The notes under the pieces: model-generated
The model's input: the letters and a program-made list of their open reading frames with translations, nothing else
Told to the model about the DNA's origin: nothing
Database searches by the model: none
Program-made: the position numbers and the translations under genes
Assembly: GCF_014191725.1 (NCBI RefSeq)
Contig: NZ_JACHWZ010000006.1
Location: forward strand, 62,001 to 126,000
Source: Microbulbifer rhizosphaerae
GTDB taxonomy: Bacteria > Pseudomonadota > Gammaproteobacteria > Pseudomonadales > Cellvibrionaceae
DNA length: 64,000 bases
Direction: 5' to 3'
Shown: piece by piece, positions 10,192-20,505 of the stretch
Numbering within the stretch: the stretch's first letter is position 1
How the letters are laid out: every line of letters begins with the position of its first letter

Positions 10192-10833
10192 TTACTTTTC
10201 GGTAACCAAGCGGTGTGCCAGCACATCGTCCACCAGGCCGTATTCCTTCGCCTCATCCGCACCCAGGAAGTGGTCGCGCTCTGTGTCCCGCTCTATTTCC
10301 TCAACGTTGCGGCCGCTGTGGTGCGCCAGCAGCTCGTTCAGGCGGTGGCGGATCTTGAGGATTTCCTGGGCGTGAATATGGATATCGCTGGCCTGACCCT
10401 GGGCGCCGCCACTGGGCTGGTGGATCATCACCCGGGAGTTTGGAGTCGCATAACGCTTGCCGTTGGCCCCCGAGGCCAGCAGGAAGGCACCCATACTACA
10501 GGCCTGACCTATGCACATGGTGCTCACGTCCGGCTTGATAAACTGCATGGTGTCGTAGATCGACATGCCGGCAGTCACCGACCCGCCGGGAGAATTGATA
10601 TACAGGTGGATGTCCTTGTCGGGGTTTTCCGCCTCGAGGAACAAGAGCTGTGCGACCACAAGATTGGCCATATGGTCTTCAACCTGGCCAACCAGAAAAA
10701 TTACCCGCTCCTTTAGCAGACGGGAGTAAATGTCGAAGGAGCGCTCGCCTCTGGCAGTCTGCTCCACCACCATGGGCACCAGGCCGGTGGCTGTCGGATC
10801 AATAGAGGACTGGGGATAATCGAAACGTGCCAT
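10192..10833 (-). CDS. clpP: ATP-dependent Clp protease proteolytic subunit
   Basis: Serine peptidase that forms the double-heptamer chamber of ClpXP and ClpAP. It has 213 residues. The catalytic serine is in [13 protein letters not shown], the histidine in VMIHQPSGG, and the aspartate in the following helix region ([11 protein letters not shown]). It lies between tig and clpX and is probably co-transcribed with clpX, since no terminator is seen between them. Confidence 0.97.
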   Translation of the reverse strand: MARFDYPQSSIDPTATGLVPMVVEQTARGERSFDIYSRLLKERVIFLVGQVEDHMANLVVAQLLFLEAENPDKDIHLYINSPGGSVTAGMSIYDTMQFIKPDVSTMCIGQACSMGAFLLASGANGKRYATPNSRVMIHQPSGGAQGQASDIHIHAQEILKIRHRLNELLAHHSGRNVEEIERDTERDHFLGADEAKEYGLVDDVLAHRLVTEK

Positions 10834-10958
10834 AGGTACCGTTGCTTCCTTTTTTGGCTATTAGGCGAGAACGCCGGGCCGGTGGCGCAAAATTGAAAAA
10901 ATTGGTCTTTCTGAGCTTAACCGGTCAGGCGCGAGAAAGCCAGCCGGGGAAGGGGAAG

Positions 10959-10992
10959 GAAAAAATCGGCGTCCACCCTTGCGGACGCCGAT
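10959..10992 (-). terminator. intrinsic terminator of tig
   Basis: Minus-strand stem ATCGGCGTCC / GGACGCCGAT with a GCAAGGGT loop, followed by TTTTTTCC. It would separate the tig transcript from clpP. Confidence 0.88.
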
Positions 10993-11001
10993 CGGCAGGG
11001 A

Positions 11002-12315
11002 TCAACCCTGTTGCTGGGGTTTGATCACATCGTCGTAGTTGCTCTCAACGTCGCTGACCTCAGCGGCCTCCAACACGAAATCAACCACCTGATCTTCCAG
11101 CACGACGGACTCGACACCGGACAGCAGTTCGCGGTTGCTGTAATAGTACTCCACAACCTCTTCCGGCTGCTGGTAGGTAGAGGCCAGTTCCTCGACCTTG
11201 GTCTTGACGCGATCCGCATCCACCGCAATTTTGTTCTGCTTGACGATCTCACCGACCACTAGGCCGAGCACCACGCGACGCTTGGCCTGCTCTTCAAACA
11301 TGGTATCCGGAAGCATTCTCTCCGCATCTTCCGCCGTGATCTGGCCGCCGAACTGCTGGACCATCTGGCTGCGCAGGGCGCGCACCTCGCCCGCCACCAG
11401 TGCCGCCGGCAGCTCCACCTGATGCTTCTCGAACAACTGGTCCATCACCTGGGTTTTGACCTTGTTCGACGCCGCGTTTTTCAATTCGCGCTGCATGTTG
11501 CCGCGCACTTCCTCGCGGAATTTCTCTTCACCGCCCTCTTCCACACCGTAGGATTTGAAGAACTCTTCATTCAGCTCAGGCAGCTCGGGCTTTTCGGACG
11601 CAGTGACCTTGATATTGAAGGTGACCTCGGCGTCGCGCAGATTTTCCGCCTGATAATCCTCAGGGAAGGTGACCTCGATATCCTTTTCCTCACCGGGCTT
11701 CATCCCCACAATGCCGTCTTCGAAACCGGGGATCATCTGGCCGGAACCGAGCACCAGCTTTTGGCCTTCCGCCTTGCCGCCTTCGAACTCCTCGCCGTCC
11801 TTGCGGCCGACGAAGTCGATGGTGACACGGTCGCCCTTCTGCGCCTTGCGCTTGGTCTCCTTCCAATCGGACTGCTGCTTGCGCAGCACTTCGATCATAT
11901 TGTCCACGTCCTTGTCGGTGACCTCCGCCGCGGGACGCTCAACTTTCAGCGCTCCCAGGTCGGTCAGCTCGACTTCCGGGTACACCTCAAAAGTAGCGGT
12001 GTATTCCAGGTTTTCGCCAGGAGCGGTCTGTTTGGCCTCGATGCTCGGCTGGCCGGCGGGCTTCACCTGCTCTTTCTGCACCGCTTCGTAGAAAGAGCGG
12101 CTCATGACTTCGCCAAGCACTTCCTGACGCACACCGGCACCAAACTTCTGGCGCACCACTTTCAATGGCACCTTGCCTTTGCGAAAGCCGTTGATGCGCA
12201 CGGTTTTGGCCGCCTGCTGGAGGCGCTTGTCCACTTCCTTGTCGACGATTTCCGCCGGCAAATTAACCGTTAAGCGACGCTCCAGGCCGGAAGTTGTTTC
12301 AATGGAAACCTGCAT
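11002..12315 (-). CDS. tig: trigger factor
   Basis: Ribosome-associated chaperone with prolyl isomerase activity that meets nascent chains at the exit tunnel. It has 437 residues. The N-terminal domain carries the ribosome-docking signature GFRKGKVP at about 44-51. An FKBP-like domain lies at about 160-245 (GDRVTIDFVG, GSGQMIPGFEDGIVGM). A helical C-terminal domain forms the chaperone arms. The start has a clear GAGG sequence (ACGAGGATCAAC before ATG). It is the first protein gene after tRNA-Leu, the arrangement also seen in pseudomonads. Confidence 0.97.
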   Translation of the reverse strand: MQVSIETTSGLERRLTVNLPAEIVDKEVDKRLQQAAKTVRINGFRKGKVPLKVVRQKFGAGVRQEVLGEVMSRSFYEAVQKEQVKPAGQPSIEAKQTAPGENLEYTATFEVYPEVELTDLGALKVERPAAEVTDKDVDNMIEVLRKQQSDWKETKRKAQKGDRVTIDFVGRKDGEEFEGGKAEGQKLVLGSGQMIPGFEDGIVGMKPGEEKDIEVTFPEDYQAENLRDAEVTFNIKVTASEKPELPELNEEFFKSYGVEEGGEEKFREEVRGNMQRELKNAASNKVKTQVMDQLFEKHQVELPAALVAGEVRALRSQMVQQFGGQITAEDAERMLPDTMFEEQAKRRVVLGLVVGEIVKQNKIAVDADRVKTKVEELASTYQQPEEVVEYYYSNRELLSGVESVVLEDQVVDFVLEAAEVSDVESNYDDVIKPQQQG

Positions 12316-12365
12316 GTTGATCCTCGTGAGACTCTTTCTACTTTTTGCGCCGGGGCGCCAAATAC

Positions 12366-12403
12366 AAACAGCCCGCGCCTACACCCTCAGGCGGCACGGG
12401 CTG
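12366..12403 (-). terminator. probable terminator hairpin after tRNA-Leu
   Basis: Minus-strand stem CAGCCCG / CGGGCTG extended by an inner CCGCCT / AGGCG pairing, followed by TTTGTATTT. It sits between the tRNA 3' end and tig. Confidence 0.55.
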
Positions 12404-12415
12404 CGGAATTCGCTT

Positions 12416-12500
<85 letters not shown>

Positions 12501-12736
12501 AAAAACTTCCCCGACGCTAACTCATTGATATCTATGCAATTTACCGCATACACACTGGGGCCCGGCGACGAGGGGAGCAGATTGTGCCACAGGCGGTGGG
12601 GGGCTTCAATATATAGGGACCCGGGAAAGAATACCGACAGCTGATGCGAAGGCCCTACTGTCGGGGGCCGCTCGCGAAACATTTGCCGATCAGGCGGTTG
12701 AGCGGACGGCCACCGGCAGCGGGGCCGCCATCGAGC

Positions 12737-14104
12737 TCAACGCTTAGGTTCAGCGACCAGCAGAGCCGCTCCCGCTACAGCCGAAACTACGTCCATTGCC
12801 ACCCCTGAGGCCAGCAGCCAGGCGGTCTCCGCCTCTGCTGGAATGCCGCCTAACTTCAGTTCGCCACCTACCACCATGGCGATCAGATAACTCTTCCCGC
12901 CATCCAGGTGATAGTCGCCGGGAGCAAAGAAGCGGATGCGGTCGACGGTAAAGTCGGCAAAGTCCACAATGCGCTCGCGCACAAAGTGGTCGTCGCTTTC
13001 CAGCTCCAGGAAAGGCGCCTGCTCCGGCGTATCCAACTGCACCTTGGCGAGCGCCTCTTCCGTATCCCAATGTCCCTGGGTCAGCACTTTCTGCGCAAAA
13101 GAAAGAATCTTGCGCTCGTACACCGGGGTCTGGAACTCCACCGTGCGTACGCCGTGCTGCAGCGAGTGTGGCGTATAGGTGGGGACCGAAATCACATCGC
13201 CGACCTCCAGCGGGCGCAGCGCGGTAAAGCTGTCCATGGCCGTGCGCAGTCGCTCCTCTTCTTCGTGCAGCTCCCGCGGAAGCTGGTCCGCCCATGCCTT
13301 CAGCAGTTCCGCCGGCAGCGGTTCATTGGCGTCGTAGCCTTCCCTTTCACGCAGGATATCGAAGCGGTGATCCACGTCCTCCCGCACCAGCCGGTACTCG
13401 ACGACGGCCTTACGGTAGGCGGCGAGAAACGACTCGTCGGGCCCCATCTCGCGGCGCCTGCGCTGGTTGAACCCAAAGCGAATGGCGCCGCGCCCATCGG
13501 GCCAGGCCCGCGGGTCCACCCGGGTGACGATATAGATTTCGCGCTTTTCCTCGTGCATCTCGAAATAGAGGTCGCCGTAGACTTCATCCGGCAAGGGGTC
13601 GAGGATCTTGAGCAGGTTTATACCCCGCTCATCGCCAGCGGCGAAACGCCGCGGCAGCGCCGCCAACAGCCAGGGCAGCGGAACCTGCCGCCCCAGCTCA
13701 CCCACCCCCGACTGACCCCGCTGCTCTATGCCGCTGTACCAGATCTCCCGCCCCCAGGGTTTCGGAACGGATACCGGCTGCAGCGGCAACGGCGCACCCA
13801 GGTCGAAAACCGGGAGTTGCAGTCGCTCGGCCAGTTGCCACGCGTCCTCCCCCTCGCCCGGTTCGGTCTTCTTCCCCACTGCGGCGTACACCGGGCCGCC
13901 CCCGGTCTCACGCCAGAAGAGCGCCAGTAGCGGCAGTTCCGGCTCACCGGGCAGGTAGTACTGGCAATGGACAAAGCGCACCGCCAGGGAGAAGGGAGCT
14001 TGATCCCGCACGGCCAGCAGTTGGTCGAGGCAGGTTTCGGGGGACGGGTGATCGACGACTTGCAACAAAACGACCGGTATCCGTAACAGAGTATCCACTA
14101 ACAT
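12737..14104 (-). CDS. phosphomannose-isomerase-like cupin protein, function unknown
   Basis: 455-residue cytosolic protein with features of class I mannose-6-phosphate isomerases. PKPWGREIWYSG lies near residue 113, followed by a metal-site-like MHEEKREIYIVT and a late cupin strand VGDVISVPTYTPHSLQHGV. The first ~100 residues form a separate alpha/beta region (LAVRFVHCQYYLP). The true substrate is unknown and the catalytic set was not confirmed. The only good start, at 14104, sits on the edge of a REP palindrome and has no Shine-Dalgarno sequence. An in-frame ATG at 14146 lies inside the palindrome. It stands alone between tRNA-Leu and fadA. Confidence 0.6.
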   Translation of the reverse strand: MLVDTLLRIPVVLLQVVDHPSPETCLDQLLAVRDQAPFSLAVRFVHCQYYLPGEPELPLLALFWRETGGGPVYAAVGKKTEPGEGEDAWQLAERLQLPVFDLGAPLPLQPVSVPKPWGREIWYSGIEQRGQSGVGELGRQVPLPWLLAALPRRFAAGDERGINLLKILDPLPDEVYGDLYFEMHEEKREIYIVTRVDPRAWPDGRGAIRFGFNQRRRREMGPDESFLAAYRKAVVEYRLVREDVDHRFDILREREGYDANEPLPAELLKAWADQLPRELHEEEERLRTAMDSFTALRPLEVGDVISVPTYTPHSLQHGVRTVEFQTPVYERKILSFAQKVLTQGHWDTEEALAKVQLDTPEQAPFLELESDDHFVRERIVDFADFTVDRIRFFAPGDYHLDGGKSYLIAMVVGGELKLGGIPAEAETAWLLASGVAMDVVSAVAGAALLVAEPKR

Positions 14105-14175
14105 AGGAGCGGCCGTTGGCCGCGATCGATCTGTGGATCCAACCACTATCGATCGCGGCCAACGGCCTCTCCTAC
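14104..14175. repeat. REP/REPIN-like inverted doublet 1
   Basis: Two inverted copies of the core GGAGCGGCCGTTGGCCGCGA separated by a short unrelated loop, ending TCTCCTAC on the right. It lies between the cupin gene and fadA and touches the cupin gene's start codon. Confidence 0.85.
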
Positions 14176-14210
14176 GGGCTTTTCATGCGACCCGGGGGCC
14201 GCAACAAAGC

Positions 14211-15482
<1,272 letters not shown>

Positions 15483-15496
15483 GGAAAATTATTCGT

Positions 15497-17647
15497 CTAT
15501 GAATAGTAAGTTTCGCTCGCGGCGGCCATTTCACGCATGCGCTCGGTGGGCTTGTACAGCTCTCCCAGGTCGGCGTACTTATCGGCGATCTCCACAAAAG
15601 TCTTCAGGCCCATATTGTCGAGCCAGGCAAAGATGCCACCGCGGAAGGGCGGGAAGCCCAGACCGTAGATCAGCGCCATATCCGCTTCCGCCGGGGACTC
15701 CACAATGCCCTCTTCCAGGCAACGCGACAATTCGGTGGCCATCGGCACCATCATGCGCTCGATAATTTCGTCTTTTTCGAACTCGCGGCGCTCGGACACA
15801 TGAGGCTTGAGCAGATCGTAGGATTCCTCGGTAGGCACCTTCTTCTGCTTGCCCTTCTTGTCTTCCTCGTAGTTGTAGAAGCCTTTATCGTTTTTCTGGC
15901 CGTAGCGCTTGGCTTCGTACATCACGTCGGACGCGGCGGTGAAAGACTTGCCCATACGATCCGGGAAGCCCTCCGCCATTACTTTCTCCGCGTGCACGCC
16001 GGTATCGATACCGACCACATCCATCAGGTAAGCAGGGCCCATGGGCCAGCCCCAGCGCTCCATTACCTTGTCGATTTCCTGGAAATCGGCGCCGTCGCGC
16101 ACCAGCATGGAAAAGCCGGCGAAATATGGGAAGAGCACGCGGTTGACCAGGAATCCGGGGCAGTCCCGCACCACGATGGCCTTCTTTCCCATTTTGTTGG
16201 CATAGGCCACCACCCGGGCAATGGCCTTCTCGGAGGTTTTCTCGCCGCGGATCACTTCCACCAGCGGCATTTTGTGTACCGGGTTGAAGAAGTGCATGCC
16301 GAGGAAGTTTTCCGGGCGCTCCAGCGGCTCAGCGAGGTGGTCGATGGAGATAGTGGAGGTGTTGGTGGCGATCACCGTGTCTTCGGTGACCTTCCCTTCC
16401 ACTTCCTTCAACACAGAGTGTTTTACCTTCGGATTTTCCACCACGGCTTCCACCACAACATCGACATCGTCAAAGCCGTCGTAGCTGAGCGTGGGCTCGA
16501 TGCGGTTCAGCACTTCGCCCATTTTTCCCGCGGTCAGGCGTCCGCGCTCCACCAGTTTGGAAAGCAACTGATTCGCGTGCTTCAGCCCCAGGTCGATCCC
16601 GTCCTGGGCGATGTCCTTCATCTTGATGGGCACGCCCTTATAGGCGGATTGGTAGGCGATGCCGCCGCCCATAATGCCCGCACCCAGCACCGCGGCGCGC
16701 TCGATTTTCTTGTCGGCTTTCTTTTCCCAGCCCTTTGCCACCTTACCGATCGTCTGGTCGTTGAGGAACAAGCCCACCAGGGACTTGGCGGTGTCGGTCT
16801 GCGCGCACTGAATAAACTGCTGCTGCTCTATCTTCAGCGCCTCGTCGCGGTCGACTTTGTAACCCTGCTCGATGGAGGTCACCGCGGCCACCGGCGACGG
16901 ATAGTTCTTGCCCGCCTGCGCGCCGACGAATGCCTTGGTGGTGAAAAAGGCCATCAGCGCTTCGGTGTCGTTCAGCGGGATGGGGGATTTCTTGATTTCG
17001 CGGGCAGCGCGGTAATCCAGTTTGCCGTCGATTGCACGCTGGAGCAGCTTCAGCGCCGCGTCCTTGAGCTTATCCGCGGGCACCACCGCATCCACCGCGT
17101 TGGCGGTGAGCGCCGCGCCCGCTTTCTGCTCCTTGCCGGTGGCGATCCACTCGGCGGCCACATCCACGCCGACGATGCGCGGCAAACGCACGGTACCGCC
17201 CCAGCCGGGAAGCAGGCCCAGTTTCACTTCCGGCAGGCCCACTTTGGCCTGGTCGCTCATCACGCGGAAGTCGCAGCCGAGACACACTTCGAAACCGCCA
17301 CCGAGGGCGTAGCCGTTGATTGCCACCACACTGGGCACCGGCAGGTCTTCCAGGCGATTGATATTCTCATTGTTCTTGTTCATCAGCTCGGCGATACCTT
17401 CCGGCCCAGCGGAGAAAGCGCCGCCGAACTCGGTGATATCGGCACCGACGATAAACACATCCTTGCCGCTGGTGAGAAGCACACCTTTGACGTCGTCCGC
17501 CGCCTCGATGGCGTCCAGCGCCTGGGAGAACTCCGCAACCGCCTGTCGGTTGAACTTGTTGACGGATTCGCCTTGCAGGTCGAAATTGAGTTCGGCGATG
17601 CCGTTGTCCAGCATCTGCACCGAGAGTGCCTTGCCATTGAATAACAT
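15497..17647 (-). CDS. fadB: fatty-acid oxidation complex alpha subunit FadB
   Basis: Multifunctional beta-oxidation enzyme: enoyl-CoA hydratase, 3-hydroxyacyl-CoA dehydrogenase and isomerase/epimerase. It has 716 residues with the start at 17647, supported by AAGAGGT six bases upstream; the in-frame ATG at 17743 would run through the promoter and operator. The hydratase half has [12 protein letters not shown] and the conserved glutamates. The dehydrogenase half starts [15 protein letters not shown] (about 314) and has [16 protein letters not shown]. Downstream fadA completes the complex. A PsrA-type operator overlaps the likely promoter, so derepression by long-chain acyl-CoA is expected. 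Confidence 0.97.
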   Translation of the reverse strand: MLFNGKALSVQMLDNGIAELNFDLQGESVNKFNRQAVAEFSQALDAIEAADDVKGVLLTSGKDVFIVGADITEFGGAFSAGPEGIAELMNKNNENINRLEDLPVPSVVAINGYALGGGFEVCLGCDFRVMSDQAKVGLPEVKLGLLPGWGGTVRLPRIVGVDVAAEWIATGKEQKAGAALTANAVDAVVPADKLKDAALKLLQRAIDGKLDYRAAREIKKSPIPLNDTEALMAFFTTKAFVGAQAGKNYPSPVAAVTSIEQGYKVDRDEALKIEQQQFIQCAQTDTAKSLVGLFLNDQTIGKVAKGWEKKADKKIERAAVLGAGIMGGGIAYQSAYKGVPIKMKDIAQDGIDLGLKHANQLLSKLVERGRLTAGKMGEVLNRIEPTLSYDGFDDVDVVVEAVVENPKVKHSVLKEVEGKVTEDTVIATNTSTISIDHLAEPLERPENFLGMHFFNPVHKMPLVEVIRGEKTSEKAIARVVAYANKMGKKAIVVRDCPGFLVNRVLFPYFAGFSMLVRDGADFQEIDKVMERWGWPMGPAYLMDVVGIDTGVHAEKVMAEGFPDRMGKSFTAASDVMYEAKRYGQKNDKGFYNYEEDKKGKQKKVPTEESYDLLKPHVSERREFEKDEIIERMMVPMATELSRCLEEGIVESPAEADMALIYGLGFPPFRGGIFAWLDNMGLKTFVEIADKYADLGELYKPTERMREMAAASETYYS

Positions 17648-17768
17648 GAATTGACCTCTTTTTTTCGGGGCTCGGAATCTGCCCGGGGTCGAAAATTGCC
17701 TTCGTGACTGTCGGGTTTCCCACTCGCAAAAGCGGTGACGCAATTACCCCTTACAGTCAGCCAGCCCT

Positions 17769-17803
17769 AGTATAGCCAGATTCAAACGATTGTTTGAATA
17801 CTA
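17769..17803 (-). promoter_or_regulatory. fadBA promoter with PsrA-type operator
   Basis: The 18-bp palindrome at 17781-17798 contains CAAAC-GATT-GTTTG, matching the Pseudomonas PsrA consensus (G/C)AAAC-N2-4-GTTT(G/C). On the minus strand a -10 TATACT (17769-17774) lies 18 bases from TTCAAA (17793-17798), so the operator sits across the -35 and spacer. Binding there would block RNA polymerase. psrA itself is not in the window. Confidence 0.72.
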
Positions 17804-17830
17804 TTTCTTACAATTCGGATGGCCCGGCCG

Positions 17831-18421
17831 TTACACGCCGGGCGGTGAATTGGCACTGACCAGAATGCAGTCGCAATCGCCGGGGTTTCGAAAGCGGTGC
17901 GGCCGGCGACTGCTGAAATAGTAGCCGTCGCCCGGGCCGAGCACTGCCACTTCGGCACCCACAGTTACTTCCAATCGCCCGGACACCACGACTCCGCCCT
18001 CCTCTCCGTCATGGCTCAACAGCTCCGGTCCGGTGTCCTGGCCCGGTGGATAGACTTCATAAAGGATGGACATGGCGCGCTTGCTGTTACTCGCGCCCAG
18101 CAGGCGGTACTGGATGGGGCCGGTGCCGACGTTGGGCATTTCGTCCGCGCGGAAAAAAACATGGGGGTTATCGTCGAACTGCAGGGTGAAGAAGTCCGCC
18201 ATGGACATGGGGATGCCGTCGAGCACTTTTTTCAGGGAACCCACCGAGGGGCTGACCCGCCCCTGCTCGATCAGGGAGATGGTGGCGTTGGTGACCCCGG
18301 CGCGCTTGGCCAGCTCCCGCTGGGACCAACCATGCATCTTGCGCACCGCCTTGAGCCGCGCGCCCACGTCGTCATTGCCCTTGACTTCCGGTGGCTGGAT
18401 CACCGATTCCGTGCTTGCCAT
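17831..18421 (-). CDS. XRE-family regulator with C-terminal cupin domain
   Basis: 196-residue DNA-binding protein. A helix-turn-helix at about 21-75 (GWSQRELAKRAGVTNATISLIEQG) is followed by a cupin sensor at about 120-190 (HDGEEGGVVVSG and GDGYYFSSRRPHRF). This architecture is shared with PuuR and other small-molecule-responsive repressors. The ligand is unknown. It lies between the FabY-like gene and fadBA on the same strand. No Shine-Dalgarno sequence precedes the ATG, and no other start is evident. A link to fatty-acid control is only positional. Confidence 0.85.
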   Translation of the reverse strand: MASTESVIQPPEVKGNDDVGARLKAVRKMHGWSQRELAKRAGVTNATISLIEQGRVSPSVGSLKKVLDGIPMSMADFFTLQFDDNPHVFFRADEMPNVGTGPIQYRLLGASNSKRAMSILYEVYPPGQDTGPELLSHDGEEGGVVVSGRLEVTVGAEVAVLGPGDGYYFSSRRPHRFRNPGDCDCILVSANSPPGV

Positions 18422-18480
18422 GCTGATTAGCGGCCAGTGGTTGGTGTCGAGTGCTTAGTGTGCCGCAAACCACCGGCCAC

Positions 18481-18500
18481 TGGCCACTATTCAGTGGCCA
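18481..18500. repeat. perfect hairpin after the FabY-like gene
   Basis: TGGCCACT-ATTC-AGTGGCCA, an 8-bp perfect stem directly downstream of the synthase stop codon. Related GGCCAGTGG and CGGCCACTGG words lie next to it. No T-run follows, so a Rho-independent terminator is doubtful. It may stabilise the mRNA end. Confidence 0.6.
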
Positions 18501-18505
18501 CTTAT

Positions 18506-20362
18506 TTACACCATATCCTCGAAAGGGTTGCTGTCCGGCAGTTCCACGGTTGGCAGACCCGGCAGCGTGATCCGCTCGGCGGACATTTCGATGGCGCTCT
18601 CGTCCACCAGCCCCTCGCCGAAACGATAGATGGCACTCAGCTCGCCGCGACTGGCGCGCGCGTCGTAGGCGGCGGACTGTTCACTCACCCCTTCATTGCG
18701 CTTGCGGTGGGCGGTCAACGCCTGTTCGCCGTGGCGCTTGGCCAGCATGCGCCGCACCAGGTGCGGTGCCAACACGCTGGCGGTGGCATTATTGCCGCCG
18801 AAACCCTTGGAGTTGAGGAACGCCACATCCAGGGATTCCGGGTCCCGCTCGGTGTGCTGCAGGGCAATATCCAGGTGCTTGTGGTGCACGTCGTGGGCCA
18901 CCCGGTCGATGGTGGTGATGCCCGGCAGGATGCCGCGATCGAAAACCCCGAGGCTGGCAATCAATTGGTCGCCGCTGGCCGCGGCGACGGTGTGCCCCAG
19001 GTAGGCCTTGACCGCGCATACCGGCCACGCCTCAATGCCGAAGGCGCCTGCCAGCCGGTCGAAAATCGCCGACTCGGTGACCCGGTTCTGCGGCGTGCTG
19101 GAACCGTGTGCCTGCACGAAGCTTCGCCGGCGCAGGCTCTCGTCCCCCACAATGGCCCGGGCCTCGGCCATGGCCCGGGCCACGGTGAGATAGTTACCCG
19201 GACCTGGAGCTGAAATGGATTTCTTCGTACCGTCGGCATTGACGAATACATTGGCCACGGCTCCGTGAATGGTCGCGCCCAGCTCCAGTGCCAGCTCGTC
19301 GTCCATCAGCACAACCCACTGGGTGCCCTCACCCAGGGTAAAGCCGCAGTTCTCGCCAAACGGGCGGCTGGCACGCCGGTAGTCGACCTGTTCACCGAAG
19401 ATCTTGCGGAGGCCGTCTGTATTGGCCAACGCGCCCATGGTGGTATAGCCATCCACCACTTCCGGCACCAGCGGGGCCTCCGCAGCACCCACCACCGCCA
19501 CCCGCGAGCGGCCACAGCGAATATCTTCCACTGCACTGCGCAGGTTGTAGAGGTATGTTGCACAGGCGCCGGCCACGGCGCCGGTGGTGCCCACGCTGCC
19601 CAGTACATAGGCATTGACGAAGTCCGCCGGCATACTGGTCAATCCCAGGGCCAGTTGCTTGGAACTGACGCGCCCACCGCGCAGACGCGACTGCAGCAGG
19701 CCGCCGTTACCATAGGGGTCCAACTGGCTCATGGCGGAACTGGCGTACACGGAAATTCTGTCCGGGCCCGCCGCCGCGACCACCCTGTCCCAGTCGATAC
19801 CCAGCGATTGAACCGCATCGGAAGCCCCCAGGATCGCCAACTGCAATCCCCGGGGATGAAAGCGGGAATTGTACTTCTCTCCCGGCTCGAAGCCGGTGGG
19901 CAACTGCCCGGCGGAGGCCACGGAGATCTCCCGGTAGCTGTCCAGCATCACCGACAGGCCACCGGCCCGCACGCGCACCCGACCGTCGCCGAGGGATTCC
20001 ACCTGCCAGTCCGCCGGCAGGGGTTCCGGCAACTGGCGGGCGGCCATTTCAAAGGTAAAGCCCTCGGTACTCTTCAGTTCCGCGGCCTGGTGAAAGTGGC
20101 AGTGACGATAATCGTAGAAACGTTGCTCCAGCTCGCGCACCAGGGTCCCATCCAACACCTGTCGCTCCAGCTCCGCATCCACAGGCCCGTCCGCCTCGGC
20201 GCCCTTACGCAGGCCCATCAGCGCAGCCAGGTCCGACAGGGTGTCCCGACGCTCGGCGGCGCTCAGGCTGTCCAGTACCAGGCGGCGGTAGCCGCGGTTG
20301 AAAGAGCTGCGTCCGGCGGGGTTGAAGCCGCCAAATGCGGTTATTACGGGTAGCCGCTGCAT
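18506..20362 (-). CDS. fabY: FabY-like beta-ketoacyl-ACP synthase
   Basis: Thiolase-fold condensing enzyme, 618 residues, far longer than FabB/FabF (about 410) but close to Pseudomonas FabY (about 630), which primes fatty-acid synthesis from acetyl-CoA and malonyl-ACP. The N-terminus PVITAFGGFNPAGRSSF is typical of that group. The nucleophile is probably the cysteine in VAGACATYLYNL. The two active-site histidines are in VQAHGSSTPQNR and KAYLGHTVAA. The start has GGAGGTC six bases upstream. It is divergent from a GlxA-type regulator. The FabY assignment is from memory of the family and would need a tree to confirm. Confidence 0.75.
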   Translation of the reverse strand: MQRLPVITAFGGFNPAGRSSFNRGYRRLVLDSLSAAERRDTLSDLAALMGLRKGAEADGPVDAELERQVLDGTLVRELEQRFYDYRHCHFHQAAELKSTEGFTFEMAARQLPEPLPADWQVESLGDGRVRVRAGGLSVMLDSYREISVASAGQLPTGFEPGEKYNSRFHPRGLQLAILGASDAVQSLGIDWDRVVAAAGPDRISVYASSAMSQLDPYGNGGLLQSRLRGGRVSSKQLALGLTSMPADFVNAYVLGSVGTTGAVAGACATYLYNLRSAVEDIRCGRSRVAVVGAAEAPLVPEVVDGYTTMGALANTDGLRKIFGEQVDYRRASRPFGENCGFTLGEGTQWVVLMDDELALELGATIHGAVANVFVNADGTKKSISAPGPGNYLTVARAMAEARAIVGDESLRRRSFVQAHGSSTPQNRVTESAIFDRLAGAFGIEAWPVCAVKAYLGHTVAAASGDQLIASLGVFDRGILPGITTIDRVAHDVHHKHLDIALQHTERDPESLDVAFLNSKGFGGNNATASVLAPHLVRRMLAKRHGEQALTAHRKRNEGVSEQSAAYDARASRGELSAIYRFGEGLVDESAIEMSAERITLPGLPTVELPDSNPFEDMV

Positions 20363-20505
20363 CCTGACCTCCAGCGTGACGCTGAGAAAAATTGACCAAT
20401 TGCGTATGAAGGGCAGTGTAGGGGCTGGCGATTCGGCCCGGTTATGGGCATACTGGCCAGCAAAATTGATTATCTGGCCAAAAGCGCTGAAGCGCCCGAG
20501 ATGTA

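Noticed and set aside
15800..17644. 614-codon plus-strand open frame opposite fadB
   Set aside because: High-GC genes often leave open antisense frames; the product is rich in His, Arg and Gln with no domain, while fadB motifs are intact.
19265..20353. 362-codon plus-strand open frame opposite the FabY-like gene
   Set aside because: Antisense to the synthase and low complexity.
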